NCBI RefSeq assembly: GCF_900113025.1
Contig: NZ_FONT01000003.1
Location: 292,394-356,393, forward strand
Reading direction: 5' to 3'
From: Alteribacillus iranensis
GTDB lineage: Bacteria; Bacillota; Bacilli; Bacillales; Marinococcaceae
DNA: 64,000 nt
In this document: positions 27,314 to 35,468 of the stretch, in pieces
Layout of the letters: every line of letters begins with the position of its first letter
How positions within the stretch are numbered: the first letter of the stretch is position 1
Made by a program: the position numbers and the translations under genes
Notes under the pieces: generated by a model
Told to the model about the DNA's origin: nothing
The model's database searches: none
The model's input: only the letters and a program-made list of their open reading frames with translations

Positions 27314-27838
27314 ATGAAAAAAAGATTAGCAGCCCTCCTTATTGGTTTGGTGTTTGCTAGTTTGGCCGCTTGTTCGAATGACGACGGACAAGCAGGCGAA
27401 GAATTAGCAGATGACATAAAAAACATCGTTAATGACTATAGTACGGGGGAGGCACAAACTGCGTCCGCTTCTATTACCTCCCACGAACTTATCATACAGT
27501 CGAGTGAAGGGGAGGCAACGTATGACTTACCGGAAGACGAATTTTTTGTTTCGATTGCTCCTTATGAGAAAGAAACACACACCTGACAAATTCACAGCTT
27601 GACAGGTTGTCAAGGAGAGATGATAAAGGAAGAGTTTCAGGTCTATGTGGAGGATACGAGCGGCAACGTAGTTATAAATGAAACGATGACATCGTTTGAC
27701 AATGGATTTGTGGATCTGTGGCTGCCGCGGGATGATTCTTATCATGTAACTATTACGCATGACGGAAAATCTGCAGAGTCTAAAATTTCCACGTCTGAAG
27801 GAGATCGTACGTGCATTACTGATATGCAATTGCGGTAA
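27314..27838 (+). CDS. cueP: CueP-type copper-binding lipoprotein with in-frame TGA (candidate selenoprotein or nonsense mutant)
   Basis: The reading frame has 174 codons if the TGA at 27584-27586 is read through. The N-terminus is a lipoprotein signal with lipobox LAAC; a charged linker follows, then the CueP domain (YDLPEDEFFVSIAPYEKETH, LTGCQGE, NGFVDLWLPRDD, TCITDMQ). Codon 91 is TGA. The next conserved cysteines are residues 99 and 167, offsets of 8 and 76, the same as I recall for the copper ligands C96, C104 and C172 of Salmonella CueP. The stop thus sits exactly where the first copper cysteine belongs, and sequence similarity continues in the same frame after it. ATG at 27314 has GAGGTG upstream. 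If TGA is a plain stop, only a 90-residue stub would be made. Confidence 0.8.
27598..27614 (+). promoter_or_regulatory. Candidate bacterial SECIS hairpin in cueP
   Basis: CTTGACA-GGT-TGTCAAG is a perfect 7-bp stem with a GGT apical loop. Eighteen nt separate the TGA from the first loop G. A 3-nt apical loop beginning with G at 16-37 nt after the TGA is what the published bSECIS model requires. The stem lies within coding sequence (Leu-Thr-Gly-Cys-Gln), so chance formation cannot be excluded. Confidence 0.5.
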
Positions 27839-27857
27839 CACCGATGGAGAACGGGAA

Positions 27858-27885
27858 GGCCCAGTGAAAAGCTGGGTCTTTTTTT
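27858..27885 (+). terminator. cueP terminator
   Basis: GGCCCAG/CTGGGTC stem with a 7-nt loop followed by seven T, 19 nt after the cueP stop. Its presence after the second half supports one transcription unit across the TGA. Confidence 0.85.
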
Positions 27886-27989
27886 GTTCGTAACAATGAC
27901 TATACAAGAGGGGTGAGAAGAAATAGGATGTACGTGATCTGCCTAACTTACATAGGATGGAATCATCATGATTGAAAGGATGATGTTAT

Positions 27990-28901
27990 ATGTATTATGT
28001 TCCTCCTATGTATCACTATCCATACTATGTTCCTTCCCCGGTGTCCCCTCATTCGATGGCGAGACATCCTCAAGCCATCGGGACCTCTATCATTCACACC
28101 ATTTCTGACAAAATCAAAGGAGAGGCAGAAGCTATCGACTTGTATAGCCGTTTAGCGGAGTCTGCTCCGAACGAAGATCATAAAACAATGATTCTTTCCA
28201 TGATCGAAGAAGAAAAGCATCATTTACAGGAACTAGCGAACGTTTACAGATCATGGACAGGGAGGGAGCCTTCGTATGAAGTTGATCCTATTTCCTTTGA
28301 TACGTATGAGGAAGGACTTCGAAAAGCGTATGACGCTGCGATGAGAAGCTATGAGGCGTATCAACAACAGTATTTACTTACACCTGAGCATCCGGTTCGG
28401 GATCTGTTGTGGAAAGCAGGAACGAGTGAAGCAACGCACGCGCAGCGATTTAGCTCCTTAACCTCGTATGGTCAGGAGAATATGCATGGAAAAGATGAGG
28501 GCGGTCAGCCTTATGTGGTAAATATAGAGGATGCCTCAAAACAAAATAACACATTCCGTACGGCTATTTGGACGGGAGAACATTTGCAAGTGACTCTCAT
28601 GAGCATCGATGTAGGAGATGACATCGGACTGGAGGTACACCCAAACGTCGATCAATTTTTGCGTATTGAAGAAGGAACGGGCCTCGTCCAAATGGGGGAC
28701 TCGGAAGATCAGCTGGACTTCAGGAGAAGAGTGTCCGACGATAACGCCATTATGGTACCGGCTGGTAAATGGCATAACTTAACAAACACAGGAGACAAAC
28801 CGATTAAACTGTACACGATTTATGCTCCACCCGAGCATCCATTTGGGACAGTACACCAAACGAAAGCAGACGCTCTCGCCGCTGAAGATGAAGGATACTA
28901 A
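27990..28901 (+). CDS. Ferritin-like/cupin fusion protein
   Basis: This 303-residue protein has three parts. Residues 1-27 are rich in Tyr, Pro and His. Residues 33-150 are a four-helix ferritin-like domain with carboxylate/histidine motifs (GEAEAIDLYSRL, EEEKHHLQEL, SEATHAQRF). Residues 165-300 are a cupin with GLEVHPNVDQFLRIEEG and VPAGKWHNLTN. The cupin part closely resembles free-standing Bacillus cupins; the fusion is unusual. It may store or sense iron or remove peroxide, but the reaction is unknown. The upstream ribosome binding site is GAAAGGA. Confidence 0.85.
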   Translation: MYYVPPMYHYPYYVPSPVSPHSMARHPQAIGTSIIHTISDKIKGEAEAIDLYSRLAESAPNEDHKTMILSMIEEEKHHLQELANVYRSWTGREPSYEVDPISFDTYEEGLRKAYDAAMRSYEAYQQQYLLTPEHPVRDLLWKAGTSEATHAQRFSSLTSYGQENMHGKDEGGQPYVVNIEDASKQNNTFRTAIWTGEHLQVTLMSIDVGDDIGLEVHPNVDQFLRIEEGTGLVQMGDSEDQLDFRRRVSDDNAIMVPAGKWHNLTNTGDKPIKLYTIYAPPEHPFGTVHQTKADALAAEDEGY

Positions 28902-28910
28902 CGAACACGA

Positions 28911-28940
28911 GTTGGTGGCTTGCAGCCATCAACTTTTTTT
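28911..28940 (+). terminator. Rho-independent terminator
   Basis: GTTGGTGGCT/AGCCATCAAC with a 3-nt loop and seven T. Confidence 0.9.
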
Positions 28941-29067
28941 AGACATAGAAAACGCCAAGGACGCCGCTGATGCGTATCTTTTTGTGAATAGGAATTAGGT
29001 TTATCCAATCATGTCTTAGGATAAAGGAAAGTATATTTATAGGAAGAAAACGAAGAGGAGGGTGTCA

Positions 29068-30333
29068 ATGACTGTCACGAACCATACGTTGTCACACTTT
29101 CAAAAGGTGAGAGAGTTTACGATGGAATTGGTGGAGCCTTTATGTACAGAAGATTACGTCGTACAAGCTTCGCCGGATGTTAGTCCTCCTAAGTGGCATA
29201 TGGCGCATACGACTTGGTTTTTTGAAACATTTATCTTGAAAAAGTACAAAGACAAGTATGAAGACTTTCACCCAGATTATCATTATTTATTTAACTCTTA
29301 TTATGAAACAGTAGGTTCTTTTTACCCGCGTCCTCAGCGTGGCCTCTTATCTCGGCCTACCGTGTTAGACATCCAAACATACAGGGAGCATGTCGATCGC
29401 CAGATGATAGAGCTATTGGAAACAGCTGAGGGTGAGGAGCTAAGACACATAGGAGAACTGGTGGAGTTAGGCCTCCATCATGAACGCCAGCATCAGGAAT
29501 TGCTGTTGACCGATATCAAATATAATTTTTCCATCAACCCATTACAGCCTGTGTACGACCAACAAAGGAAAGAGGAGAAGGCTTTGCTTCAACCGAAAAC
29601 CGATTTCCATGAAATCGAGGGAGGTTTGGTGGAGATAGGACATGATGAAAAGGGATTTTCTTTTGATAATGAAAGGCCTGTTCATAAAGTGTGGCTTGAG
29701 CCTTACTGTCTAGCTTCCCATCCCGTCACAAACGGTGAATTTCTCGAATTTATAGAAGACGGGGGGTATGAAAAGCCGGAGTATTGGCTGTCCGATGGTT
29801 GGAGCGTGGTGAAAGAAGCATCGTGGCATGCCCCCTTATATTGGGAAAAAGAAAACGAGACCTGGTATAGCTTTACCTTGTCCGGAAAAAGGGAGATAGC
29901 ATGGGACGAGCCGGTTTGTCATGTTAGCTTTTACGAAGCAGATGCCTTTGCCAGATGGGCGGGGAAACGTCTGCCAACGGAAGCTGAGTGGGAGCACGCC
30001 ATGAAAACCGAAGCGGTCACTGGAAATTTCGCAGAAGAGCGAATATTTCATCCAGTCGCAGCCCCTCCGCGAGACACGCGATTTTCCCAAGCGTTTGGGG
30101 ATGTGTGGGAGTGGACAGGGAGTCCCTATGCTTCCTATCCCGGCCACCGACCGCTCGAAGGCTCACTTGGTGAATACAATGCGAAGTTTATGTCTAATCA
30201 ATTAGTGCTGCGCGGCGGTTCGTGTGTAAGCGCGGCAGATCACATTCGCCTGACGTATCGTAACTTTTTCCATCCGGAAAAGCGCTGGCAGTTTAGTGGA
30301 TTTCGATTGGCAGAGGGAGTGGAACAATCATGA
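29068..30333 (+). CDS. egtB: Ergothioneine synthase EgtB
   Basis: This 421-residue protein has an N-terminal DinB-like domain with the iron ligands HMAHTTWF and HERQHQE (H-x3-H-x-E). A C-terminal FGE-sulfatase domain ends RLTYRNFFHPEKRWQFSGFRLA. EgtB is a non-heme iron sulfoxide synthase that joins a thiol donor to hercynine. ATG at 29068 has GGAGG 7-8 nt upstream. It overlaps egtD by 4 nt, so the two are translationally coupled. Whether it uses cysteine or gamma-glutamylcysteine cannot be decided by eye. Confidence 0.92.
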   Translation: MTVTNHTLSHFQKVREFTMELVEPLCTEDYVVQASPDVSPPKWHMAHTTWFFETFILKKYKDKYEDFHPDYHYLFNSYYETVGSFYPRPQRGLLSRPTVLDIQTYREHVDRQMIELLETAEGEELRHIGELVELGLHHERQHQELLLTDIKYNFSINPLQPVYDQQRKEEKALLQPKTDFHEIEGGLVEIGHDEKGFSFDNERPVHKVWLEPYCLASHPVTNGEFLEFIEDGGYEKPEYWLSDGWSVVKEASWHAPLYWEKENETWYSFTLSGKREIAWDEPVCHVSFYEADAFARWAGKRLPTEAEWEHAMKTEAVTGNFAEERIFHPVAAPPRDTRFSQAFGDVWEWTGSPYASYPGHRPLEGSLGEYNAKFMSNQLVLRGGSCVSAADHIRLTYRNFFHPEKRWQFSGFRLAEGVEQS

Positions 30334-31298
30334 CAAAAGAAGCGAGCGTAGAAAATATACAATCAGCAGCTGCAACCTTTCAAGAAGAAGTGATTACTGG
30401 CTTACAGGAGCGAAAAAAAAGGTTGTCCCCAAAGCATTTTTACGACGCTCAGGGAGCTTATTTGTTCGATCAAATTACGGAAACAGATGACTATTATTTA
30501 ACTTCTGCTGAATTAGAAATCTTACAACATCACGGAGGCGATATTGCGGAGAAATTAGGAGAACACTGCCGTTTCATTGAATTTGGGAGCGGAAGCGGTA
30601 TGAAAACTAAATATGTGTTGGATGAAGCGTATAATCTGCACAGCTATGTTCCTATTGATATTTCAGCACCGTATTTGTCTCAATCGATTAAAGAGCTAAA
30701 GCAAGATTATCCAACGTTAACGATCGAGGGAATGTGTGCGGATTTCACAACCCCGATTTCCCTTCCTGAATCAGCAGGACATGAAAAGAAGGTAGTGTTT
30801 TTTCCAGGTTCTTCATTTGGGAATTTTGAGCCGATGGAAGGGGAGTTGTTTTTAAAACGAACAGCTGCCATGTTAGAAAAAGGCGATGGGTTGTTGATCG
30901 GAATTGACTTAGTCAAAAATCCGGATATTCTCCATGCTGCTTACAATGACACACAAGGCTATACGGCAGCCTTCAATAAAAATATTTTGGAGCGAATTAA
31001 TCGAGAAATGGATGCTGACTTCGATCTCGCTTCGTTTGAACATTACGCCTTTTACCAGCCTATCGAAAAACGAATAGAAATGCACTTAATCAGCCAAGTC
31101 GAACAAACGGTGCAAGTCGGACCTGCAAGCATTCCGTTCAAAGAAGGAGAAAGCATTCACACTGAAAACTCGTATAAATTCACAGTCCATGACTTCACCG
31201 TCTTGGCAGCGAAGTGCGGTTTTACGAGAGACAAGGTGTGGCTGGATACGAATCAGCATGTCGCTTTGCTATATTTCGAACGAACGTCAAACGAATAG
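30330..31298 (+). CDS. egtD: Histidine N-alpha-methyltransferase EgtD
   Basis: This 322-residue SAM-dependent methyltransferase has the EgtD order: SPKHFYDAQGAYLFDQITETDDYYLTSAE, the SAM loop FIEFGSGSGMKT, the FFPGSSFGNFEP motif and IEMHLISQ. It trimethylates histidine to hercynine, the substrate of EgtB. ATGA overlap with egtB makes an egtBD pair. No egtA, egtC or egtE is in the window, so the last lyase step must use another enzyme. Confidence 0.93.
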   Translation: MTKEASVENIQSAAATFQEEVITGLQERKKRLSPKHFYDAQGAYLFDQITETDDYYLTSAELEILQHHGGDIAEKLGEHCRFIEFGSGSGMKTKYVLDEAYNLHSYVPIDISAPYLSQSIKELKQDYPTLTIEGMCADFTTPISLPESAGHEKKVVFFPGSSFGNFEPMEGELFLKRTAAMLEKGDGLLIGIDLVKNPDILHAAYNDTQGYTAAFNKNILERINREMDADFDLASFEHYAFYQPIEKRIEMHLISQVEQTVQVGPASIPFKEGESIHTENSYKFTVHDFTVLAAKCGFTRDKVWLDTNQHVALLYFERTSNE

Positions 31299-31377
31299 GA
31301 ACAGAGTCTCCCATTACCTTTTCGTTCTTTGAGCGATCTTTGTTATCCCCCTTTTTGTGCTCTATATTTCATCTAAG

Positions 31378-31406
31378 TTGACAGTCAAAAAAGGATTTTG
31401 TATAGT
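31378..31406 (+). promoter_or_regulatory. Strong SigA promoter with palindrome over -35
   Basis: TTGACA, 17 nt, TATAGT. The -35 is part of the palindrome TTGAC-A-GTCAA (31378-31388), which could be an autoregulatory site for the MarR-like protein just downstream. Confidence 0.7.
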
Positions 31407-31438
31407 ATGGAGCGATGTTTCGGAGAGGGGGAAATCCG

Positions 31439-31900
31439 TTGGACTCGCGTTCAGAAATACATGAGATGGATCTGATTGATATGTTAAGTGAGCGTCATCA
31501 TATGCTCCGCAGAATTACTGAAAGTTCGTGGAACGATAACAGCGACATATATATATCGAGCTCCGAGTGGTACATCCTGGCAAGAATATATAACAAACAG
31601 CCATCGATATCTTCTATCACCAAAAGCGTAAATATTTCCCGCCAAGCGATCCATAAATTTATTAAAAAATTAGCAGACAAAGAATTAGTAGAAGTTCACA
31701 ATGCAGCCCATAACAAAAAAGAGAAGTGTGTTCAGCTAACAGCGCTAGGGAACGCATGCTATGAAAAAAATGAGGCGCTCAAAGCTCAATTAGAGAACAA
31801 ACTAGCCGAAAAAATAGGGGAAGAACAATTCAATACGCTTAAAGAGATTTTACAATTGGATTGGAATATCGAACAGGAAGAGGCTCAAGCCAACAACTAA
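31439..31900 (+). CDS. MarR-family regulator
   Basis: This 153-residue winged-helix protein has a recognition region SISSITKSVNISRQAIHKFIKKLADKELV and wing CVQLTALGNACYEKN. Helices at both ends fit a MarR dimer. A TTG start is chosen because GGGGG lies 7 nt before it; the upstream frame lacks a site. The target is unknown; it may control itself through the palindrome in its promoter, or the adjacent egtBD operon. Confidence 0.82.
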   Translation: MDSRSEIHEMDLIDMLSERHHMLRRITESSWNDNSDIYISSSEWYILARIYNKQPSISSITKSVNISRQAIHKFIKKLADKELVEVHNAAHNKKEKCVQLTALGNACYEKNEALKAQLENKLAEKIGEEQFNTLKEILQLDWNIEQEEAQANN

Positions 31901-31946
31901 CACCCTCTCATTGTCACGATCGGTGATGATGGGAAGGTGTTTTGTT
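31899..31946 (+). terminator. Rho-independent terminator
   Basis: AACACC/GGTGTT outer and TCAC/GTGA inner stems with small internal loops, followed by TTGTTTT. Confidence 0.75.
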
Positions 31947-32035
31947 TTGCTCGGTAAGTAAGTTGTCTATATCACGGACGTAACTAGGAATGAAAAACTA
32001 TCTATGAAAGTTTAGGCAGTTGGTGCTTTAGAAGC

Positions 32036-32191
32036 TTAATTTTTTTGCCCCGATTCCATTTTCCCTAATTTGTATCCCTCTTGAAATCCACGTTCATAAT
32101 GAGCGGCTAACATATCTTCTAATATCTTTATATCTTCCTCAGACAATTTGGCTAAGAAATAGGCAGAGACTTCCTTGTTGGGTTCTTTCAT
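32036..32191 (-). CDS. Small protein, unknown
   Basis: This 51-residue frame encodes a charged, probably helical protein (SAYFLAKLSEEDIKILEDML, then HYERGFQEGYKLGKME). AGGAG precedes the ATG by about 7 nt, and an extended -10 promoter lies 33 nt further up. No family is recognised. It faces the MarR-like gene and is separated from it by that gene's terminator. Confidence 0.6.
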   Translation of the reverse strand: MKEPNKEVSAYFLAKLSEEDIKILEDMLAAHYERGFQEGYKLGKMESGQKN

Positions 32192-32223
32192 GGCTGACTC
32201 CTATTGTATTCTTTTTTACTCTT

Positions 32224-32232
32224 ATTATACCA
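32224..32232 (-). promoter_or_regulatory. Extended -10 promoter
   Basis: TGGTATAAT on the minus strand, 33 nt before the 51-residue gene. Confidence 0.5.
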
Positions 32233-32239
32233 TGCCCTG

Positions 32240-32745
32240 TTGTGTATGTTCATGTTTGGAAACTCAAAGGAACATCTTTCGTAAGTCGTCTGGGTCAACG
32301 TGAATAATAGAGGCCCTCTCTATGCAGGCTTAATAAAAGTATGAAGTGAGTAGTGCAACGATAGATTGACGGAAAAAAGATGATGTGTAAAAAGATAGGA
32401 CGAAAGATTGAAGAGAGTGGAGATGGAAGTGAAATATGGAATCGTTTTATGAAGGATAACTGTCATTTTCATTCACGTAACGAGTCGTAAAAATGATCAA
32501 AAGGGTAGAAAAGGGGGGCGAACAAATCAGGACGAAGGTTCCCTTCCATTTTTCTTCCATGACATAAAATAACAAAAAGTGGTTTGTTTTTCGTAGGACA
32601 AACTCATTAAAGCGATCATCTTGCCCTGATTAACCAGCCATCTACCATTCTATGTAAGCTTGTGGAAAGGAATAGGCTGTGATAAAACGTACTATGTAAG
32701 ACATAAGGGGCAACCTTTATGCCCATCGAATGAAGGAGGAGGACC
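32240..32745. other. Gap upstream of the Tad operon
   Basis: About 500 nt with no supported gene. It holds a small palindrome ATAGAG-GCCCT-CTCTAT at 32307-32323 and a GGGC/GCCC hairpin just before the ribosome binding site of the first Tad-cluster gene. No convincing promoter was found; the region should contain the control sites of the 10-kb operon. Confidence 0.4.
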
Positions 32746-33567
32746 ATGCTTGTTGTATTAGATGAGACCATAGGGTTTCACTCTTCTTCTTTTCCGTTTG
32801 GGGAACAGACTCTCCCTGTTATCAAACCAGCAAAAACGAAAAAGAAGGATCACACCTATCAAGAATATATTGAATCTGAATCTTCTTCCTTGCGATCAAA
32901 AAATCTCCATCTTTCGACTTACACGCTGGAGGATGAAATAGAATTTTTTTCTGACCTGTTTTCTCGTCATAAGGCAGCAGACCCGATTATCTATTTCTAT
33001 GATCCTATGTATACCGATCACCCGATGATTCGCAGATTACAAAATATGTTTCTTCCCGATAAACGACTATACCCGCTTCCCGCTGCGATTAATCGTGCAG
33101 AAACATTTTTTATTGTGACACAGTTGTTGAAGAGAGAGGGAACATCTTCGTCTCCCGTGCTAACCTATCAACAGCTTAGAAAACATATTAAGTCGTGGGT
33201 CGCCGGTGCTTCGGGGTGGGTAGTAACGACAAACGTGAAGTCCATTTTCAAGCGCCGGATCGCCCATCGCGTGTATCGAAGAAAAAAGAAGCACACCTAT
33301 ACGCAAGTTCGAATCAACCCTTATGGGAAATTGGAATCTCAGAAAAAAGCGGCGCTAGATGAGATATGGAAAGAATTGAGTGAGAAGCTCGCTGGCAAGG
33401 AGACTTGGGTCGTGACGAAAGGAACAGAATTACCGAATTCTCCTGGGAAGGTATGCGACTTAAGAGAAGAGGCGTTTCCAGTAAATGTCCCTTACGTTCA
33501 TGTATTTGAACCTCCTGTCGAAGAACAATCAACCACAATTGGAGATGACGAACATGCTAGATGCTAA
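32746..33567 (+). CDS. Unrecognised protein heading the Tad cluster
   Basis: The 273-residue protein has no signal peptide or membrane helix. It has a Ser/Lys-rich N-terminal stretch, a middle part with FYDPMYTDHPMIRRLQNMF, and a basic section RRIAHRVYRRKKKHTY near residues 168-185. No family is recognised. AAGGAGGAGG precedes the ATG. Its end overlaps cpaB by 14 nt, so it is part of the pilus operon; a regulatory or assembly role is inference. Confidence 0.75.
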   Translation: MLVVLDETIGFHSSSFPFGEQTLPVIKPAKTKKKDHTYQEYIESESSSLRSKNLHLSTYTLEDEIEFFSDLFSRHKAADPIIYFYDPMYTDHPMIRRLQNMFLPDKRLYPLPAAINRAETFFIVTQLLKREGTSSSPVLTYQQLRKHIKSWVAGASGWVVTTNVKSIFKRRIAHRVYRRKKKHTYTQVRINPYGKLESQKKAALDEIWKELSEKLAGKETWVVTKGTELPNSPGKVCDLREEAFPVNVPYVHVFEPPVEEQSTTIGDDEHARC

Positions 33568-34315
33568 AAGAAAAGCAATGATTTTTCTTGCTGCCGCATT
33601 TATTTTTGCTGTGCTCGCCACCGCTCTCATTTTAAATGAAATCAGAAATGCGCAGGCTTCTATCGGAGAGACGATCAAGGTGGCGGTCGCGGATGAAGAT
33701 ATCCCAACCTACACCGAGTTAAAGGAAGATATGGTTTCCTGGGAAGAAGTACCTGCATCAAGCAGTATTTCTTCATATGTGAGAGAGGCTTCGGAACTTG
33801 AAGGATCGATAAGTATTGTTCCTGTGAAAAAGGGCGACTTGTTAACAAAAAATATCGTGCGGTCCAGTTTGGAAATCCCCCAAGATCATCGAGTCGTTTG
33901 GCTGAATGCTACCGATAACGTCGTCATGGATCAAGCCATTGCAGAAGGTGATCAAGTAGATATTGTTGTGACGTATTCATCATCGAGCTCTGATACACGG
34001 ACCAGGCGGTTGTTTAAGTCCGTTGATGTGGTGCAGAGAGCTGAGCCTGAGGAAGAAGAAGATATCCCTGCGAGCCTCAATGTATCTTTGCCGATTGAAG
34101 ACGCGGAAGATCTCATTCACTACCAGAATACAGCCGACCAAATTCGCGTATTGCTAGTGAATCAAGTGCAATCTGAAGGCAGCCAGGCCCCTCAAGCTCC
34201 TAAAAAATTAGAAGAAGAGGAGACAGAGGAAGAAAGCAAGCCAGAGAAGGAAGAAGCCCCGAAAGAAGAAAAAGAAAAGAAGGAGAATGACGAAGAAGCC
34301 GATAGCGAGCAGTAG
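33554..34315 (+). CDS. cpaB: Tad pilus assembly protein CpaB/RcpC
   Basis: This 253-residue protein has one N-terminal membrane helix (residues 8-27). A SAF-like domain follows, visible in VAVADEDIPTYTELKEDMVSWEEV and VPVKKGDLLTKNIV, then the CpaB domain with GDQVDIVVTYS. The last 50 residues are an E/K/P-rich tail. CpaB is a periplasmic or cell-surface component of Tad/Flp machines; in a monoderm it would sit outside the membrane. GGAG lies 9 nt before this ATG. Confidence 0.85.
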   Translation: MLDAKRKAMIFLAAAFIFAVLATALILNEIRNAQASIGETIKVAVADEDIPTYTELKEDMVSWEEVPASSSISSYVREASELEGSISIVPVKKGDLLTKNIVRSSLEIPQDHRVVWLNATDNVVMDQAIAEGDQVDIVVTYSSSSSDTRTRRLFKSVDVVQRAEPEEEEDIPASLNVSLPIEDAEDLIHYQNTADQIRVLLVNQVQSEGSQAPQAPKKLEEEETEEESKPEKEEAPKEEKEKKENDEEADSEQ

Positions 34316-34335
34316 ATAGAAAGGAAGACAGAATC

Positions 34336-35463
34336 GTGAGTACATATAAAGCCGCAGTCCTGACAACTCATCAACACATACAAGAAGAGGTGCGAGAGCG
34401 TTTAATACATAACGACATGGAAGTGGAAGTAGTAGAGGCACTTCCCGATGAATCTGCGTTGTACCATTTTTTATTTATTGGGGAGGACGTGTATGATCAG
34501 TTAGGCCCGGATACGTTACAACGAGCCTCCGTCTGTATCGGTCTTCTTCAAGATGGTTCATTTGAGAACGTGAGAAACTGGATGAAACAAGGGATCGACG
34601 ATGTGATTCTCATCCCGGATGAATGGGAGAGAATCGATGAATTAATCGAATACGGATTGAAGAAAATGGAACAAGCGGCGACCATTTCCCCAGACTCTCT
34701 TCAGGGTGGAAACGTCCTCGTATTTTACAGCCCAAAAGGAGGAAGTGGGAAAACGCTGCTGTCAGCCATGCTGGCTCAATGTCTGAAAACGCAGTACGAC
34801 AAAAGGGTAATGTATATTGATTTAAATGCCCAGTTCGGCGGCGTGGAAGGGTTAATGGCATTAGAGCCAATTCGAAATTATTGCGATCTGCTTCCCGTCT
34901 TAAATGAATTGTCGATGCATCACATTCAGAATGTAACAACTCAACAAGAACAGATAGAACTCGATGTGTTGACAGGGCCTTCCCATCCGGAAAGGGCCGA
35001 GGAAGTCACAGAAGAGCTCGTGAAAAAAGTGATACAGATATGCAAAGAGCATTATGACTATGTCATCGTGGATGTGCCTTCTGCTTTTCAATCCATTACA
35101 TATACCGCACTTCAAGAGGCAACGACCATCTATTACCCGCTGACACTCGATACGATGGCGATTCGTGTGTTAAAGCAAACAAAAACATTGCTTGATCGTC
35201 TCCAATTGACGTCCAATGAGAAGTTTCAATTAATATTAAATCGCGTGCAACCGAAAAGTGAGATCTCCGAAAAAGACATAAAAAACATTGTTAGTATGGA
35301 GCCTGCCGGAAAAGTGAGAGAAGACTTTCTCGGGGTGCAGCCGCTGATCAATATGGGACTCCCTTTTTATACGAAAAAAGGAAAGGTCAGCCTTACGAAG
35401 CAAACAGTGGATATAAACCGGTTTGTTCAAAAGAATCTTGTGAAGAAGAAGAAAGGGAAGTGA
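34336..35463 (+). CDS. tadZ: TadZ/CpaE-like ATPase
   Basis: The 375-residue protein has a receiver-like N-terminal domain lacking a clear phosphorylation site and a MinD/ParA-type ATPase. The deviant Walker A is SPKGGSGKT near residue 135; DYVIVDVPSAF is the Walker B region. TadZ positions the pilus machine at a cell pole or focus. The start is GTG with AAAGGAAG upstream. Its last codons run into the start of tadA. Confidence 0.88.
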   Translation: MSTYKAAVLTTHQHIQEEVRERLIHNDMEVEVVEALPDESALYHFLFIGEDVYDQLGPDTLQRASVCIGLLQDGSFENVRNWMKQGIDDVILIPDEWERIDELIEYGLKKMEQAATISPDSLQGGNVLVFYSPKGGSGKTLLSAMLAQCLKTQYDKRVMYIDLNAQFGGVEGLMALEPIRNYCDLLPVLNELSMHHIQNVTTQQEQIELDVLTGPSHPERAEEVTEELVKKVIQICKEHYDYVIVDVPSAFQSITYTALQEATTIYYPLTLDTMAIRVLKQTKTLLDRLQLTSNEKFQLILNRVQPKSEISEKDIKNIVSMEPAGKVREDFLGVQPLINMGLPFYTKKGKVSLTKQTVDINRFVQKNLVKKKKGK

Positions 35464-35468
35464 TTGTT

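Noticed and set aside
32375-32488. 37-codon frame starting ATGATGTGTAAA
   Set aside because: No ribosome binding site precedes it and its composition is not protein-like.
32700-32745. Cyclic-di-GMP riboswitch before the Tad operon
   Set aside because: Only a 4-bp GGGC/GCCC hairpin is present; the conserved core and receptor loops of the GEMM motifs are missing.
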